Assembly: GCF_013283835.1 (NCBI RefSeq)
Contig: NZ_CP054052.1
Coordinates: 2,170,001 to 2,234,000, forward strand
Source of the DNA: Poseidonibacter lekithochrous
GTDB lineage: Bacteria > Campylobacterota > Campylobacteria > Campylobacterales > Arcobacteraceae
Direction of reading: 5' to 3'
DNA: 64,000 bases
The position numbers and the translations under genes are program-made. Below, piece after piece: positions 16,478 to 25,652 of this stretch. The notes beneath the pieces were generated by a model. That model was not told the DNA's origin. It saw only the letters and a list, made by a program, of their open reading frames with translations, and did no database searches. Numbering within the stretch: position 1 is the stretch's first letter; each line of letters starts with the position of its first letter.

Positions 16478-17322
16478 TTATATAGAATCTCTATTCTATC
16501 TCGGCCATTAGCTTTGGCTTTATAAACACCCTCATCCGCTTTTTGAAGTAACTTATCTTTATCATTATAATTTTTATAAAAAGAAACACCCATACTAACA
16601 CTAATTGAAATATCTTTGTTTGAATGATGTACTCTTTGAGATTTAATATCTTTTTGTAAATCATTTAATTTTGATTCAAGCATCAAAGATGGTAGAAAAC
16701 ATAAAATCACAAACTCTTCTCCACCATAACGATACACTTCACCATTTAAATAATAAGCATGTGTTCGAAGTTTTTCACCTAAATATTGTAATACTCTATC
16801 TCCAGCATCATGTCCATAGTTATCATTGATACCTTTAAATCTATCAGCATCAATAAAAACAGCACATAGTAAAGAAGCATTGTTTTGTTTTACATACTTT
16901 TCTAAATCTTCTTCCATCTTTTTTCGATTATAAACACCTGTTAAATAATCTCTAGTCATTCTATCTTCTAGTAGTTGTTTCTCTTTTAGTAGTTGTTCAA
17001 TTAGATTATCTTTATAATCCTCACCCATAGTTGTATTCTTCTGTTCTAAGACTTTGCCAAGGCTAAACTCGAATCTATCAAAAGAGCTTGAATAAGCTAC
17101 TTTATTACACTCTATGACTAACTGTGGTTTATCATCTCCCAAACCATTTGTAATTCTTAATTGCTCAAACTGTTTAATACCATAAGAGAGTTTATCATCA
17201 ATTATTTTAGGTTCTAGTAGTTCTTTTTTCCAGTAACGATTATTTTCCTTTGTAAGGATTAGTGTTTTTTTTAATAATATATCTTCAAATAACTCTTTAT
17301 TTACGGAAATTTTGTACATCAC
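16471..17322 (-). CDS. Soluble GGDEF diguanylate cyclase
   Basis: A 283-residue cytoplasmic protein with an unrecognised N-terminal domain (about 1-110), a coiled-coil linker (LIEQLLKEKQLLEDRM) and a C-terminal GGDEF domain starting at TRDYLTGVYNRKKM. The catalytic loop is RYGGEEF and the metal Asp lies in VFIDADRFKGIND, so activity is expected. Unlike two other cyclases here, the position five residues before GGEEF reads LNGE-like rather than RxxD, so classical product inhibition is probably absent. It is monocistronic and convergent with the cytochrome gene. Confidence 0.88.
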   Translation of the reverse strand: MMYKISVNKELFEDILLKKTLILTKENNRYWKKELLEPKIIDDKLSYGIKQFEQLRITNGLGDDKPQLVIECNKVAYSSSFDRFEFSLGKVLEQKNTTMGEDYKDNLIEQLLKEKQLLEDRMTRDYLTGVYNRKKMEEDLEKYVKQNNASLLCAVFIDADRFKGINDNYGHDAGDRVLQYLGEKLRTHAYYLNGEVYRYGGEEFVILCFLPSLMLESKLNDLQKDIKSQRVHHSNKDISISVSMGVSFYKNYNDKDKLLQKADEGVYKAKANGRDRIEILYNN

Positions 17323-17480
17323 TACTCTTTTAAATTAATTATGAAACTATATCTATTCTAGACTTAGTTGTTAATATAAACAAAAGTTCTGATTATCTAC
17401 ATAAGTAAAACTTATTTAATATTCATAAGCATTTAATATAATTTAAAGTAATATAAAAGAAATAACTATAAGGATTTTCA

Positions 17481-18641
17481 ATGATTTTAAGAGAAAAATT
17501 CACACCAATGTGTTTTTTATCAGCATTAGGTGCAGGAGGACTATCTGTATCATTTTTTATGTATTTAATGTTTCTAGTACCACACAAAGGAAGTCCAATG
17601 GCTACTTTTGATTTTATATATCCAGAACTATTAAAAGGAACATGGTTATCAGCTATTATTGTAATTTCACTTTTATTTATAATATTATTCGCAACACTAC
17701 ACTTCAAACTATTAATTTGGAATATAAAACAATTTAACTTATATAAAAAATCAGATTCATATAAAATATTAAAAGAATCAAATACTGAGATAACACTAAT
17801 TACTCTACCTCTTACTTTTGCAATGACAATAAATGTAGCTTTTGTTTTAGGGGCAGTTTTTATTCCAAAACTTTGGAGTATTGTTGAGTATTTATTTCCT
17901 TTTGCATTAATAGGATTTTTACTTTGTGCGATTTATGCTTTAAAAATATTTTTCAATTACTTTTCAAGAATACTAATAAGTGGAGATGTTGATTGTACAA
18001 AAAACAATAACTTATCTCAAATGATTTCTATATTTGCCTTTTCTATGATAGCAGTTGGTTTTGCAGCTCCTGGAGCTATGAGCCATAATATCTCTATTAA
18101 TGCTATTGGTATATTTGGGGCTTTATTTTTCACTTCCCTTGCACTGATATTACTTGTAATCAAAATTACTCTTGGTTTTAAAAATATGTTTGAACATGGA
18201 ATTTCAATGGAAGCAGCACCATCACTTTGGATAATTATTCCTATTCTTACACTACTTGGTATTACAGCAGTTAGAGTATCTTTTGGATTAGATCATAATT
18301 TTGATGCAACACTAGCAAAATCATCACTATTTACTTTAACATCAGTTGTATTATCTCTTCAAATTATATTTGGAATACTAGGATATCAAATAATGAAAAA
18401 AATTGGATACTTTGAAGAGTTCATTCATAGTGAAAAAAGATCTCCTGTATCTTTTGCTTTAATATGTCCAGGAGTTGCTTTAATGGTATTTGGAATGTTT
18501 TTCATAAACTTTGGACTTACATATAATGAAGTAATTACAAAATACTCTCTTGCATACTTTGTATTAATGCTTCCATTTATGTTTATTCAATATAGAACAG
18601 TTTTATATTTCTTCAAACTAAAAAGAAAATTCAGCTTCTAA
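17481..18641 (+). CDS. SLAC1/TDT-like multispanning membrane protein (possibly TsoY family)
   Basis: A 386-residue integral membrane protein with about ten hydrophobic helices and short loops. The N-terminal wording FTPMCFLSALGAGGLSVSFFMYLMF and the VPHKGSPMATFDF loop resemble the TsoY group of SLAC1/TDT-like proteins, some of whose members are selenoproteins; no in-frame TGA is used here. TDT-fold proteins are anion or dicarboxylate channels. The assignment rests on memory of family wording and topology, so an unrelated polytopic protein remains possible. It stands alone, convergent with the CPBP gene. Confidence 0.5.
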   Translation: MILREKFTPMCFLSALGAGGLSVSFFMYLMFLVPHKGSPMATFDFIYPELLKGTWLSAIIVISLLFIILFATLHFKLLIWNIKQFNLYKKSDSYKILKESNTEITLITLPLTFAMTINVAFVLGAVFIPKLWSIVEYLFPFALIGFLLCAIYALKIFFNYFSRILISGDVDCTKNNNLSQMISIFAFSMIAVGFAAPGAMSHNISINAIGIFGALFFTSLALILLVIKITLGFKNMFEHGISMEAAPSLWIIIPILTLLGITAVRVSFGLDHNFDATLAKSSLFTLTSVVLSLQIIFGILGYQIMKKIGYFEEFIHSEKRSPVSFALICPGVALMVFGMFFINFGLTYNEVITKYSLAYFVLMLPFMFIQYRTVLYFFKLKRKFSF

Positions 18642-18652
18642 GAAAAAGATCT

Positions 18653-19327
18653 TTAAAATTTAAAGGTCTGCTCTATTGTAGATACAGTTCCTGTATAAAA
18701 AAACTCCCCTAAACCAATAGTAAATAACATACATCCATACAGCGAGTGAGCAATAAAAAGTAAAGTTAATGAGTGTGTTTTCATATACAACTTTGCAAAC
18801 AAATATCCACCACCAATTGTGAGTATTACAGCAATCCAATTATGAAAAATTATATGCATAAAGCCAAACAAAAAAGCATTTATTAATATCATTTGTTCTT
18901 TATTTTTAAACAAAGATTTGTATCGGTGAAAGAAAAAAGCTCTATATACTAACTCTTGTGGATAAACAGAAAGTAAGGGATACAAAACAATAACAGCAAA
19001 CCAAAGAATAATATTACTTTTAATCAAAGAGAAAAACATATCCGGAATAAAAAAGAACATAAGCAAGGCAATAAAAAGTGAAATTCCAAAGAATTGAAAT
19101 AAAACTGATTTTATATTTGAATTTACAGCTTCATTTCTTAATAGATTTTTTCTATTGAACTTTTCATCTTTTAATAAAATATATACACACCAAGCACAAA
19201 CAAGCCACAAGAAAGGCAAAACAGGAGTTGGTACAATAATATATAATACTAATGGAAATAAAATAAAAAGAGCAATAAACTCAAATACTAAGAATGTTTT
19301 ACTTTTAAAAATTCTAATAATAGGCAT
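18653..19327 (-). CDS. CPBP-family intramembrane metalloprotease
   Basis: A 224-residue protein with six or seven membrane helices. The CPBP (Abi/CaaX protease-like) motifs are present: motif 1 as Q124-E125-x3-R129 (usual EExxxR with the first Glu replaced by Gln), motif 2 as F154-x3-H158, and motif 3 His at 194 (FIAHSLYG). These residues hold the glutamate-type active site inside the membrane. Family members process prenylated proteins or small peptides, or act in bacteriocin self-immunity. No peptide substrate gene is adjacent. It is monocistronic and faces away from the NlpC/P60 lipoprotein gene. Confidence 0.8.
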   Translation of the reverse strand: MPIIRIFKSKTFLVFEFIALFILFPLVLYIIVPTPVLPFLWLVCAWCVYILLKDEKFNRKNLLRNEAVNSNIKSVLFQFFGISLFIALLMFFFIPDMFFSLIKSNIILWFAVIVLYPLLSVYPQELVYRAFFFHRYKSLFKNKEQMILINAFLFGFMHIIFHNWIAVILTIGGGYLFAKLYMKTHSLTLLFIAHSLYGCMLFTIGLGEFFYTGTVSTIEQTFKF

Positions 19328-19424
19328 ATTTCTCCAATATAAAATAAAAATGTAGAATATTATATTTTAAGTTGTTTACAATTGAATTTCAATTAGGATA
19401 GAATATACAAAAAAAGGAGTATTC

Positions 19425-20702
19425 TTGAGAAATAATAAACTTTTTATATATTTAACTATTCTAATAATATCTCTATTTTTTAATGCTTGTACTTCTAGTA
19501 TATCTAACATTACTATTAAAGATAAAAAGCTATCAGATTTAAATTATAGAGCTAATGATAATTTTATGAATCAAAAAAAAGAAGCTTCAAAGTTTCTAGA
19601 TAAATACTTCAGACCTTGGAATCAAGAAGAGATAATTTCGAGTATGGATGATGCTACTTGGGGATTTAAATACAGATTAAAAGACATTTATTTAGAAAAC
19701 CATAATAAAGCTTCTCAGTCATGGTTTTCAAAACAAATAGATAATTCAAACTTCCAGAAATATAATCAAGTATTAAAAAAAGCAATTTCAATAAGAAATA
19801 CTAATGTTAGAGTTTTTCCTACAAAATCTGTAATGTTCTTAGATCCAAATAAACAAGGAGAGGGTTTTCCTTTTGATTATAATCAAAACTCCTTACTTAA
19901 AATAAATAGCCCTATTCTAATATCTCACTTTTCAAAAGATAAAGCATGGGCATATATGCAAGCTTCGAGTTTTGCAGGATGGGTGAGTATTAATGATATT
20001 GCATTTGTAAATGATGATTTTATAAAAGAGTTTCAAACTAACTCTTATGAAATAGCAATAAAAGAGAAGTTTGCTTTATATGATAGAATTTTTAGAGAGT
20101 TTATAAAAGTTGGTACTTTATTTCCTAAAAAAGATGGGAAATATTTAATAGCAAGAGCAGATTATAATCAAAATGCTCTAATATCAGAAGTATCAATAAA
20201 AAAAGAGAATATCAGTAAATTCCCAATAGAGTTTAATACAGAAAATAGAATCAAAATCGCCAAAACATTAATGAATGAACCTTATGGTTGGGGTGGATTG
20301 ATGAATAATAGAGATTGTTCTAGTTTTACAAGGGATTTTTTTGCACCCTTTGGAAAGTACCTAAAACGAAACTCTAAAGCTCAAACAGATAATGGAAAAG
20401 TCTATGATATTTCAAAACTATCAAACAAAGAAAAGCAAGAGTACATAAAAGAAAATGCAATTGCTTTTTCTACTTTAATTTATCTAAAAGGTCATATTAT
20501 GCTTTATGTTGGTGTTAAAGATAATGAACCACTTGTAATGCACAATATCTGGAGTATAAGACTTAAAAACAATGAAGGTAAAGAGTATAGACACATAATA
20601 GGGAAAACCTCTATAACTACTCTAGAACCAGCAAGAGAGCAAAAAGATTTTAATCCCAAAAAAAGTCTCTTATCAAAAATTCAAGCTATAGTAATTTTAT
20701 AA
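19425..20702 (+). CDS. SH3/NlpC-P60 lipoprotein, peptidoglycan endopeptidase
   Basis: A 425-residue cell-wall hydrolase of the C40 family that cuts between D-Glu and the diamino acid of stem peptides. A lipobox (FFNAC) after a hydrophobic start predicts membrane anchoring. Next come an N-terminal stabilising region, SH3b-like sequence around residues 100-200 (VRVFPTKSVMF, WAYMQASSFAGWV) and the NlpC/P60 domain with catalytic Cys in NRDCSSF (about residue 297) and His in KGHIMLYVG (about 356). Translation starts at TTG, well placed after AAAAGGAG. It sits nine bases before the D-amino acid aminotransferase gene, fitting a shared cell-wall theme. Confidence 0.87.
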   Translation: MRNNKLFIYLTILIISLFFNACTSSISNITIKDKKLSDLNYRANDNFMNQKKEASKFLDKYFRPWNQEEIISSMDDATWGFKYRLKDIYLENHNKASQSWFSKQIDNSNFQKYNQVLKKAISIRNTNVRVFPTKSVMFLDPNKQGEGFPFDYNQNSLLKINSPILISHFSKDKAWAYMQASSFAGWVSINDIAFVNDDFIKEFQTNSYEIAIKEKFALYDRIFREFIKVGTLFPKKDGKYLIARADYNQNALISEVSIKKENISKFPIEFNTENRIKIAKTLMNEPYGWGGLMNNRDCSSFTRDFFAPFGKYLKRNSKAQTDNGKVYDISKLSNKEKQEYIKENAIAFSTLIYLKGHIMLYVGVKDNEPLVMHNIWSIRLKNNEGKEYRHIIGKTSITTLEPAREQKDFNPKKSLLSKIQAIVIL

Positions 20703-20711
20703 AGGAAAAAC

Positions 20712-21563
20712 ATGATTGTATACGTAAATGAGAAATATTTAGATGAAAATGAAGCTTTAATAAATGTCAATGATAGAGGATATTTATTAGCAGATGGAGC
20801 TTATGAAGGTTTTAGAATCTATAATGGAAAAATATTCAAACTACAAGAACATAAAAAAAGATTTCAAAGAAGTCTTAATGAATTGAAAATTTCATATCAA
20901 ATAGAGAATGAGATAGAAGAGATTTATACTAAACTTTTTGAAGATAATTCATATACTAAAGACCATGAACTTTTCTTTTATATGCAAATTACAAGAGGAG
21001 TAGCTCCAAGAGATCATGCTTTTCCTAAGAATACTCCAAAAGCAGGTGTTTACGCATTTTTGACTGAAAAGAAAATAAACCATGTAGCTTATAATAATGG
21101 AATTAGAGTATGTACAGTTCCTGATAATAGATGGGCTAGATGCGATATAAAATGTATCTCTTTAGTTGCAAACTGCTTGGCAAAACAAAATGCCATTGAT
21201 AATGGTTTTGCTGATGGTTTATTTGTCCATGATGGAGTAATAACAGAAGGAACTGCAACTAATGTATGTTTTATTAAAAATGGAGTTTTATACACACATG
21301 GAGCAACTAATAGAATCCTAAGAGGGGTTACGAGAAACTTTGTATTAGATTTATGTAAAGAGAATAATATCAAAGTTGTAGAGTTCCCAATAACAGTTGA
21401 TAAACTAAAATCAATAGATGAAGCATTCTTAACGGGAACTACAGGAGAAATAACACCAATTACACATGTAGATAATATTACTATTGGAAATGGTCAAGTA
21501 GGACTTATAACTAAAAAACTGCAAGCATCTTATAAAGAGTATTTAAATAAATACTTCTATTAA
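20712..21563 (+). CDS. dat: D-amino acid aminotransferase (class IV, PLP)
   Basis: A 283-residue fold-type IV aminotransferase that interconverts D-alanine, D-glutamate and the 2-oxo acids, supplying D-amino acids for peptidoglycan. Typical wording is visible: YVNEKYLDENEALINVNDRGYLLADG at the start, the Schiff-base lysine K147 in RCDIKCISLVAN, and the phosphate-binding EGTATNVCF. The size matches Bacillus DAAT. Branched-chain transaminase or aminodeoxychorismate lyase are fold relatives, but the D-specific wording favours DAAT. Cotranscribed with the NlpC/P60 gene; its 3' end overlaps the convergent gene by four bases. Confidence 0.88.
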   Translation: MIVYVNEKYLDENEALINVNDRGYLLADGAYEGFRIYNGKIFKLQEHKKRFQRSLNELKISYQIENEIEEIYTKLFEDNSYTKDHELFFYMQITRGVAPRDHAFPKNTPKAGVYAFLTEKKINHVAYNNGIRVCTVPDNRWARCDIKCISLVANCLAKQNAIDNGFADGLFVHDGVITEGTATNVCFIKNGVLYTHGATNRILRGVTRNFVLDLCKENNIKVVEFPITVDKLKSIDEAFLTGTTGEITPITHVDNITIGNGQVGLITKKLQASYKEYLNKYFY

Positions 21564-22312
21564 AAAACTTGCCAATGAATACTAAAAGAGCTTTCAAACT
21601 CTTTTAGTTTCTCTTTTAAAAACTCATATATTGTCTCATCACTACAAACAAAAAAATAAACTCTAGGAGAGTATGGTTTATGTTTTATTGCTAAGACATT
21701 TTTATATTTATCTTCTAGTTTTTCTTTTAATAACTCTACTTGTTTATCATGAGCCATTGTTCTATTTAGATGATGATAGATTATTAGACATTTAGTATTA
21801 TTGTATAAACACTCTATCTCATCAGCAAAGATATATTTGCCTGCTTTAGTTTTTGTCTTAAAAGTATCAAAACTTTGAATAGAAATATCTTTTGTTTCAT
21901 CTATTTTTATTAGTTTTGTTGCAATTCCATTATCTGGATCAACTGCTATAAAATCACTATTTTTACTAAACTCTTCTGCTTTTTGTAACCATGATTTTCT
22001 ATAATCTAAATCATCTTTATTGTTTTCATTTACTAAAGAGTCAAAGTATTTAGTGTTACTTAATAGGTTTGAATTTTCTAAAGCTTTTACATTTCTATTT
22101 ATTTGAGATATTTTTTTGAACTTTTCTTCAAGCTCTTTATCCATACCTTTTACTTTTTCAAAATAGTTAATATATAAACCATCATTATTATGAGATTCAT
22201 CTGGATACATATACCAAATTTGAGATAGATTATAAGAAGTATTTAAAAAGATATAACGAAGTAGATGAAATTTTCCAAAATCACCTACATCAGCAGAATA
22301 TCTATCCTGCAC
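21560..22312 (-). CDS. Conserved hypothetical protein (RYxGDxGDFGK family)
   Basis: A 250-residue soluble protein that begins with QDRYSADVGDFGKFHLLR, a wording I associate with a widespread uncharacterised family. Other conserved-looking points are WYMYPDESHNNDG, FIAVDPDNGIAT and IIYHHLNR. The DPDNG and YHHLN elements suggest an alpha/beta, possibly methyltransferase-like or nuclease-like, fold, but no catalytic assignment is safe. It overlaps the end of the RND permease gene by one base and so is probably translated with it. Function unknown. Confidence 0.7.
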   Translation of the reverse strand: MQDRYSADVGDFGKFHLLRYIFLNTSYNLSQIWYMYPDESHNNDGLYINYFEKVKGMDKELEEKFKKISQINRNVKALENSNLLSNTKYFDSLVNENNKDDLDYRKSWLQKAEEFSKNSDFIAVDPDNGIATKLIKIDETKDISIQSFDTFKTKTKAGKYIFADEIECLYNNTKCLIIYHHLNRTMAHDKQVELLKEKLEDKYKNVLAIKHKPYSPRVYFFVCSDETIYEFLKEKLKEFESSFSIHWQVF

Positions 22313-25300
22313 TAAGAAGCTTTCCTAAGGTAGATTAATCTATAAATCATTGGAACATAATATAAGTTAAGAACTGTTGCCCATAAAATACCAAAACCTA
22401 AAGAAATAGCCATAGGTTGTAAAATCAATGATTGCCCAGAAGCAAAGAATATAAGTGAGCTAAGTCCTAATATTGTAGTAGCTGATGTTAAAAGAATTGG
22501 TCTTAATCTCATTTTTGCATAAGACTCTAACTCTTTTATATCTTTTGCTTTTTTAATAAAGTCCATCATAATAATTCCATCATTTACAATAACCCCAGCA
22601 AGTCCAACCATACCAATCATACTTGGCATTGTAAGATTAATATCCATTACAATATGTCCGATTAAAACACCTAAAATAGATAAAGGAATAGTACTTATAA
22701 TAATCAGAGGTTTTACAAGAGAATCAAACATCCATACTAAAGCCATAAAGATTAGAATAATAGCAATTAATGCAGCCTCACCCATCTCTTTTTGTACTTT
22801 CTCATTCTCTTGTTGTTCACCTTTAATATCTAATGTAACAACTTTATTTAGTCTATCTATTTCATCCCCTAATTGAGCAAATACTTCAGCAGAAGTAACA
22901 TCACTTAAAGAAGCAGTTACACTAATGATTTGTTCATTATTCTCTTTGAATATTTGTGAATAAGCAGGTACTTTAATAAAATCAACTACATTTGTAAGTA
23001 ATACTTTTTCATTATTAGTAGTTGTTACTTCAAAAGTATCTAGACTTGAAAGTACATCTTTTGATTTACTTTTGAAAATAACATCAACAATACCTTCATC
23101 ATCAAACATTTTAGAATATGTACCTTTGAAGTAAAAAGGTCTTAATTCATTTAGAATACTCTCTTCACTTATTCCTAACTCATCCCCATAAGAATTAACT
23201 TTGAATTTCAACTCATAGTTTCCAGTAAGAGCATCATCAGCAATATTTGAAACCCCTTTGATTTTAGAAAGAGTTTCTTTTAGTTCTGCCGTTGATTTTA
23301 ATACCTTATCATTTTTACCTGATAATGCAATCTCAAAATCATTTTTAACAATTCCAGCTTGTGGAACAAAGATTTTTAATTCATCATAATTACCTGAGTT
23401 TACTTCTTCTTTTAGAATTACTTTTAACTCTTCTTCCATTTCTTGAGCACTTGAAATTCTAAGCATATTTGAATCATCATATTTTGGTGATAAATATGGA
23501 TTTATATATACTTCAAATAAATTGATAGGAGCTCTTTCATTTAGGTTTACAAAAATATGAAAATAAAACTCTTCATGATGGGGTTGATTCTTACCATCTA
23601 GTTTCATTCCTGTAACTGATGTTACAGAAGATACTGTATCTTTAAAATCCACACTACTTAATATTTGTTTCTCTATTTTTAATACAGCTTGTTCTGTTTG
23701 TTCAATCTTTTTACCAACTCCAACTGAACCTGTAATATATATTTGAGTTGAATCAAAAGATGGCATAAACTCAAACTTTTGTGTTTTGAATATCATTACA
23801 GTTGCAATAAGAATACTTCCTACCATTAAAGCAACACTTAGGTATTTACCTCTTAATAAAAAGTCTAGAACATTAGAATATAACTTATAATTAAAATCCC
23901 ATACTTTATGAGATTTTCTCTCTCCATGACTTACTTTTAATAACTCTTTTGCATGTAAAGGCAAGAAGAAAAATGCTTCAACAAGTGAACTTATTAATAA
24001 AATAGTAATCATAATAGGAAGAATTTGCATAAATCGCCCTACTTCACCAGTCATTAAAAGTATTGGTAAAAATGCAAAAACAGTTGTAGCCGTTGCAGTT
24101 AAAACAGCAGGGAACATTTCCAATGCTCCATCTCTAGCTGCGGTGAACTTATCTTTCCCCATTTCTAGATGACGATAGATATTTTCTCCAACAACAATGG
24201 CTTCATCTACAAGCATCCCAAGGGCTATTAAAGCACCCAAGAGGGAAAGCATATTTAAACTATAACCTAAGTAATCAGCAAAAATAAGACCAATCATAAA
24301 TGAAGTAGGAATACCAATAGCAATAACAATTGCAATTCTTATATTAATAAAGAAAAATAGTGCAATAAATAGTAAAATAAGCCCAAATAAGATATTAGAT
24401 ACAACTGTATTAAGTCTGTTTTTAATCCAAATAGATGTATCTATATATGTATCAAACTGAAGGTTTTCATATCTTTTCTCAAAGCCTTTTGTAATCTCTT
24501 TTATTTGTTTTACAAGCTCAATTGCATCACCTTCAAAACCTTTATTGATACTAACGGCAATATTTTCTTTTGAATTATAATGGGAGATATTGGCAACATC
24601 TCCTAGGGTAAACTTCACATCAGCTATATCTTTTAAATAGAGTTTAACTCCATTTATTTTAAGAATAGTATTTTTGATTTTATTAATATCTTTTTCACCA
24701 TTATATGTAGATAAGTAGTAGTGTCTAGCCTTATCTTTAATAACACCAATAGGAAAAATAGAACTAATAGATTGAACAGCTTTTATAACTAGGTTTTTTT
24801 CTAAACCATAAGCATTAATTTTTTCATCATTAAAAGTAACTAGAAGTTCTTTATCACTCTTCCCAAGAACTGTAACTTCTGATAGATCTTTTAATTGCAT
24901 GATTTTTGATTTTACTTTTTTTGCAATCTCTATTAAAGACTCTTTTGAATCACTTCCATCTTTTGAATAAACAGCAACAGTAATTAATGGAAAAGCATGT
25001 TTCATTGTTTTTACTATTGGTTCATCCATATCTGAAGGAAGATTTGTTTGAATTTTTGAAACAATATCTTTAATATCGTTTACATTATCTTCTGGTCGCT
25101 CTCCATCTTTTAAATCAACACGTATTGAGAAAAAACCATTTTTAATTGTTGAAGATATTTTATCAGCAGCACTTAGACCTAGAAGTTCATCTTCTATATC
25201 TGTAACAGCTATTTTATCAAGTAATTCAGAACTAGCCCCAGAGTATGAGCCACTAATAGAGACGGCATCTAATGCCGAAGGAGGAAAAATCTCCTTTGGT

Positions 25301-25401
25301 ATTTTGAAATAAGAAAAAATCGCAAGTAAAAAAATGAAAAGTAATAATAAGTGGTTTAGTATTGGTTTCCGTAATGAAAACTCAATTAGGCTTTTTATCA
25401 T
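22312..25401 (-). CDS. RND efflux transporter permease
   Basis: A 1029-residue inner-membrane proton-driven pump subunit of the AcrB/CzcA superfamily with the expected 12 membrane helices and two large periplasmic loops (about 35-330 and 555-850). The helix-4 proton-relay region reads LGMLVDEAIVVGENI, with D-E in place of the more common D-D or D-N, and the second half has GLAGVIVNDGIIMMDF. No membrane-fusion or outer-membrane partner is adjacent, which is unusual for a drug or metal pump. It overlaps the FtsL-like gene by four bases, so it appears tied to the rsmH operon. Substrate unknown. Confidence 0.9.
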   Translation of the reverse strand: MIKSLIEFSLRKPILNHLLLLFIFLLAIFSYFKIPKEIFPPSALDAVSISGSYSGASSELLDKIAVTDIEDELLGLSAADKISSTIKNGFFSIRVDLKDGERPEDNVNDIKDIVSKIQTNLPSDMDEPIVKTMKHAFPLITVAVYSKDGSDSKESLIEIAKKVKSKIMQLKDLSEVTVLGKSDKELLVTFNDEKINAYGLEKNLVIKAVQSISSIFPIGVIKDKARHYYLSTYNGEKDINKIKNTILKINGVKLYLKDIADVKFTLGDVANISHYNSKENIAVSINKGFEGDAIELVKQIKEITKGFEKRYENLQFDTYIDTSIWIKNRLNTVVSNILFGLILLFIALFFFINIRIAIVIAIGIPTSFMIGLIFADYLGYSLNMLSLLGALIALGMLVDEAIVVGENIYRHLEMGKDKFTAARDGALEMFPAVLTATATTVFAFLPILLMTGEVGRFMQILPIMITILLISSLVEAFFFLPLHAKELLKVSHGERKSHKVWDFNYKLYSNVLDFLLRGKYLSVALMVGSILIATVMIFKTQKFEFMPSFDSTQIYITGSVGVGKKIEQTEQAVLKIEKQILSSVDFKDTVSSVTSVTGMKLDGKNQPHHEEFYFHIFVNLNERAPINLFEVYINPYLSPKYDDSNMLRISSAQEMEEELKVILKEEVNSGNYDELKIFVPQAGIVKNDFEIALSGKNDKVLKSTAELKETLSKIKGVSNIADDALTGNYELKFKVNSYGDELGISEESILNELRPFYFKGTYSKMFDDEGIVDVIFKSKSKDVLSSLDTFEVTTTNNEKVLLTNVVDFIKVPAYSQIFKENNEQIISVTASLSDVTSAEVFAQLGDEIDRLNKVVTLDIKGEQQENEKVQKEMGEAALIAIILIFMALVWMFDSLVKPLIIISTIPLSILGVLIGHIVMDINLTMPSMIGMVGLAGVIVNDGIIMMDFIKKAKDIKELESYAKMRLRPILLTSATTILGLSSLIFFASGQSLILQPMAISLGFGILWATVLNLYYVPMIYRLIYLRKAS

Positions 25402-25652
25402 TTTTCTACTTTCATTGGATTAAATAATAAGGAATCAATAATTTGATTTTTAAACTTCATATCTTCTAATTGTTGAGATAAGAATCTATTCTCTTCTTGC
25501 AGTGAAATATAATGTGCATAAAGTTTATTAACATCTTTACTTACATAATAAATATTACTTCTCAAATAAATTTTTGGAAAGTAAACTAAAATTGCAAAAA
25601 ATAAAATAGAAAATACTATTATCAACGAATTGAATTTATTCAGTTTAATCAA
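25398..25652 (-). CDS. FtsL-like division protein candidate
   Basis: An 84-residue protein with one membrane helix (about residues 8-28) followed by a periplasmic coiled coil (VNKLYAHYISLQEENRFLSQQLEDMK). It starts within the last bases of rsmH (eight-base overlap). In many bacteria ftsL directly follows rsmH (mraZ-rsmH-ftsL-ftsI), and FtsL is a small, poorly conserved bitopic coiled-coil protein that joins FtsB and FtsQ at the septum. Topology, size and position all agree; sequence identity cannot confirm it. No ftsI follows here, so the classical cluster is broken. Confidence 0.62.
   Translation of the reverse strand: MIKLNKFNSLIIVFSILFFAILVYFPKIYLRSNIYYVSKDVNKLYAHYISLQEENRFLSQQLEDMKFKNQIIDSLLFNPMKVEK

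Noticed and set aside
17481-18641. Selenocysteine in the TsoY-like protein
   Set aside because: The frame has no internal TGA and ends at an ordinary stop.
18647-18669. Terminator between the membrane protein and CPBP genes
   Set aside because: AGATCTTTAAA and TTTAAAGGTCT are complementary with one wobble, but the arms are separated by a single base, so the stem must open and is weak.
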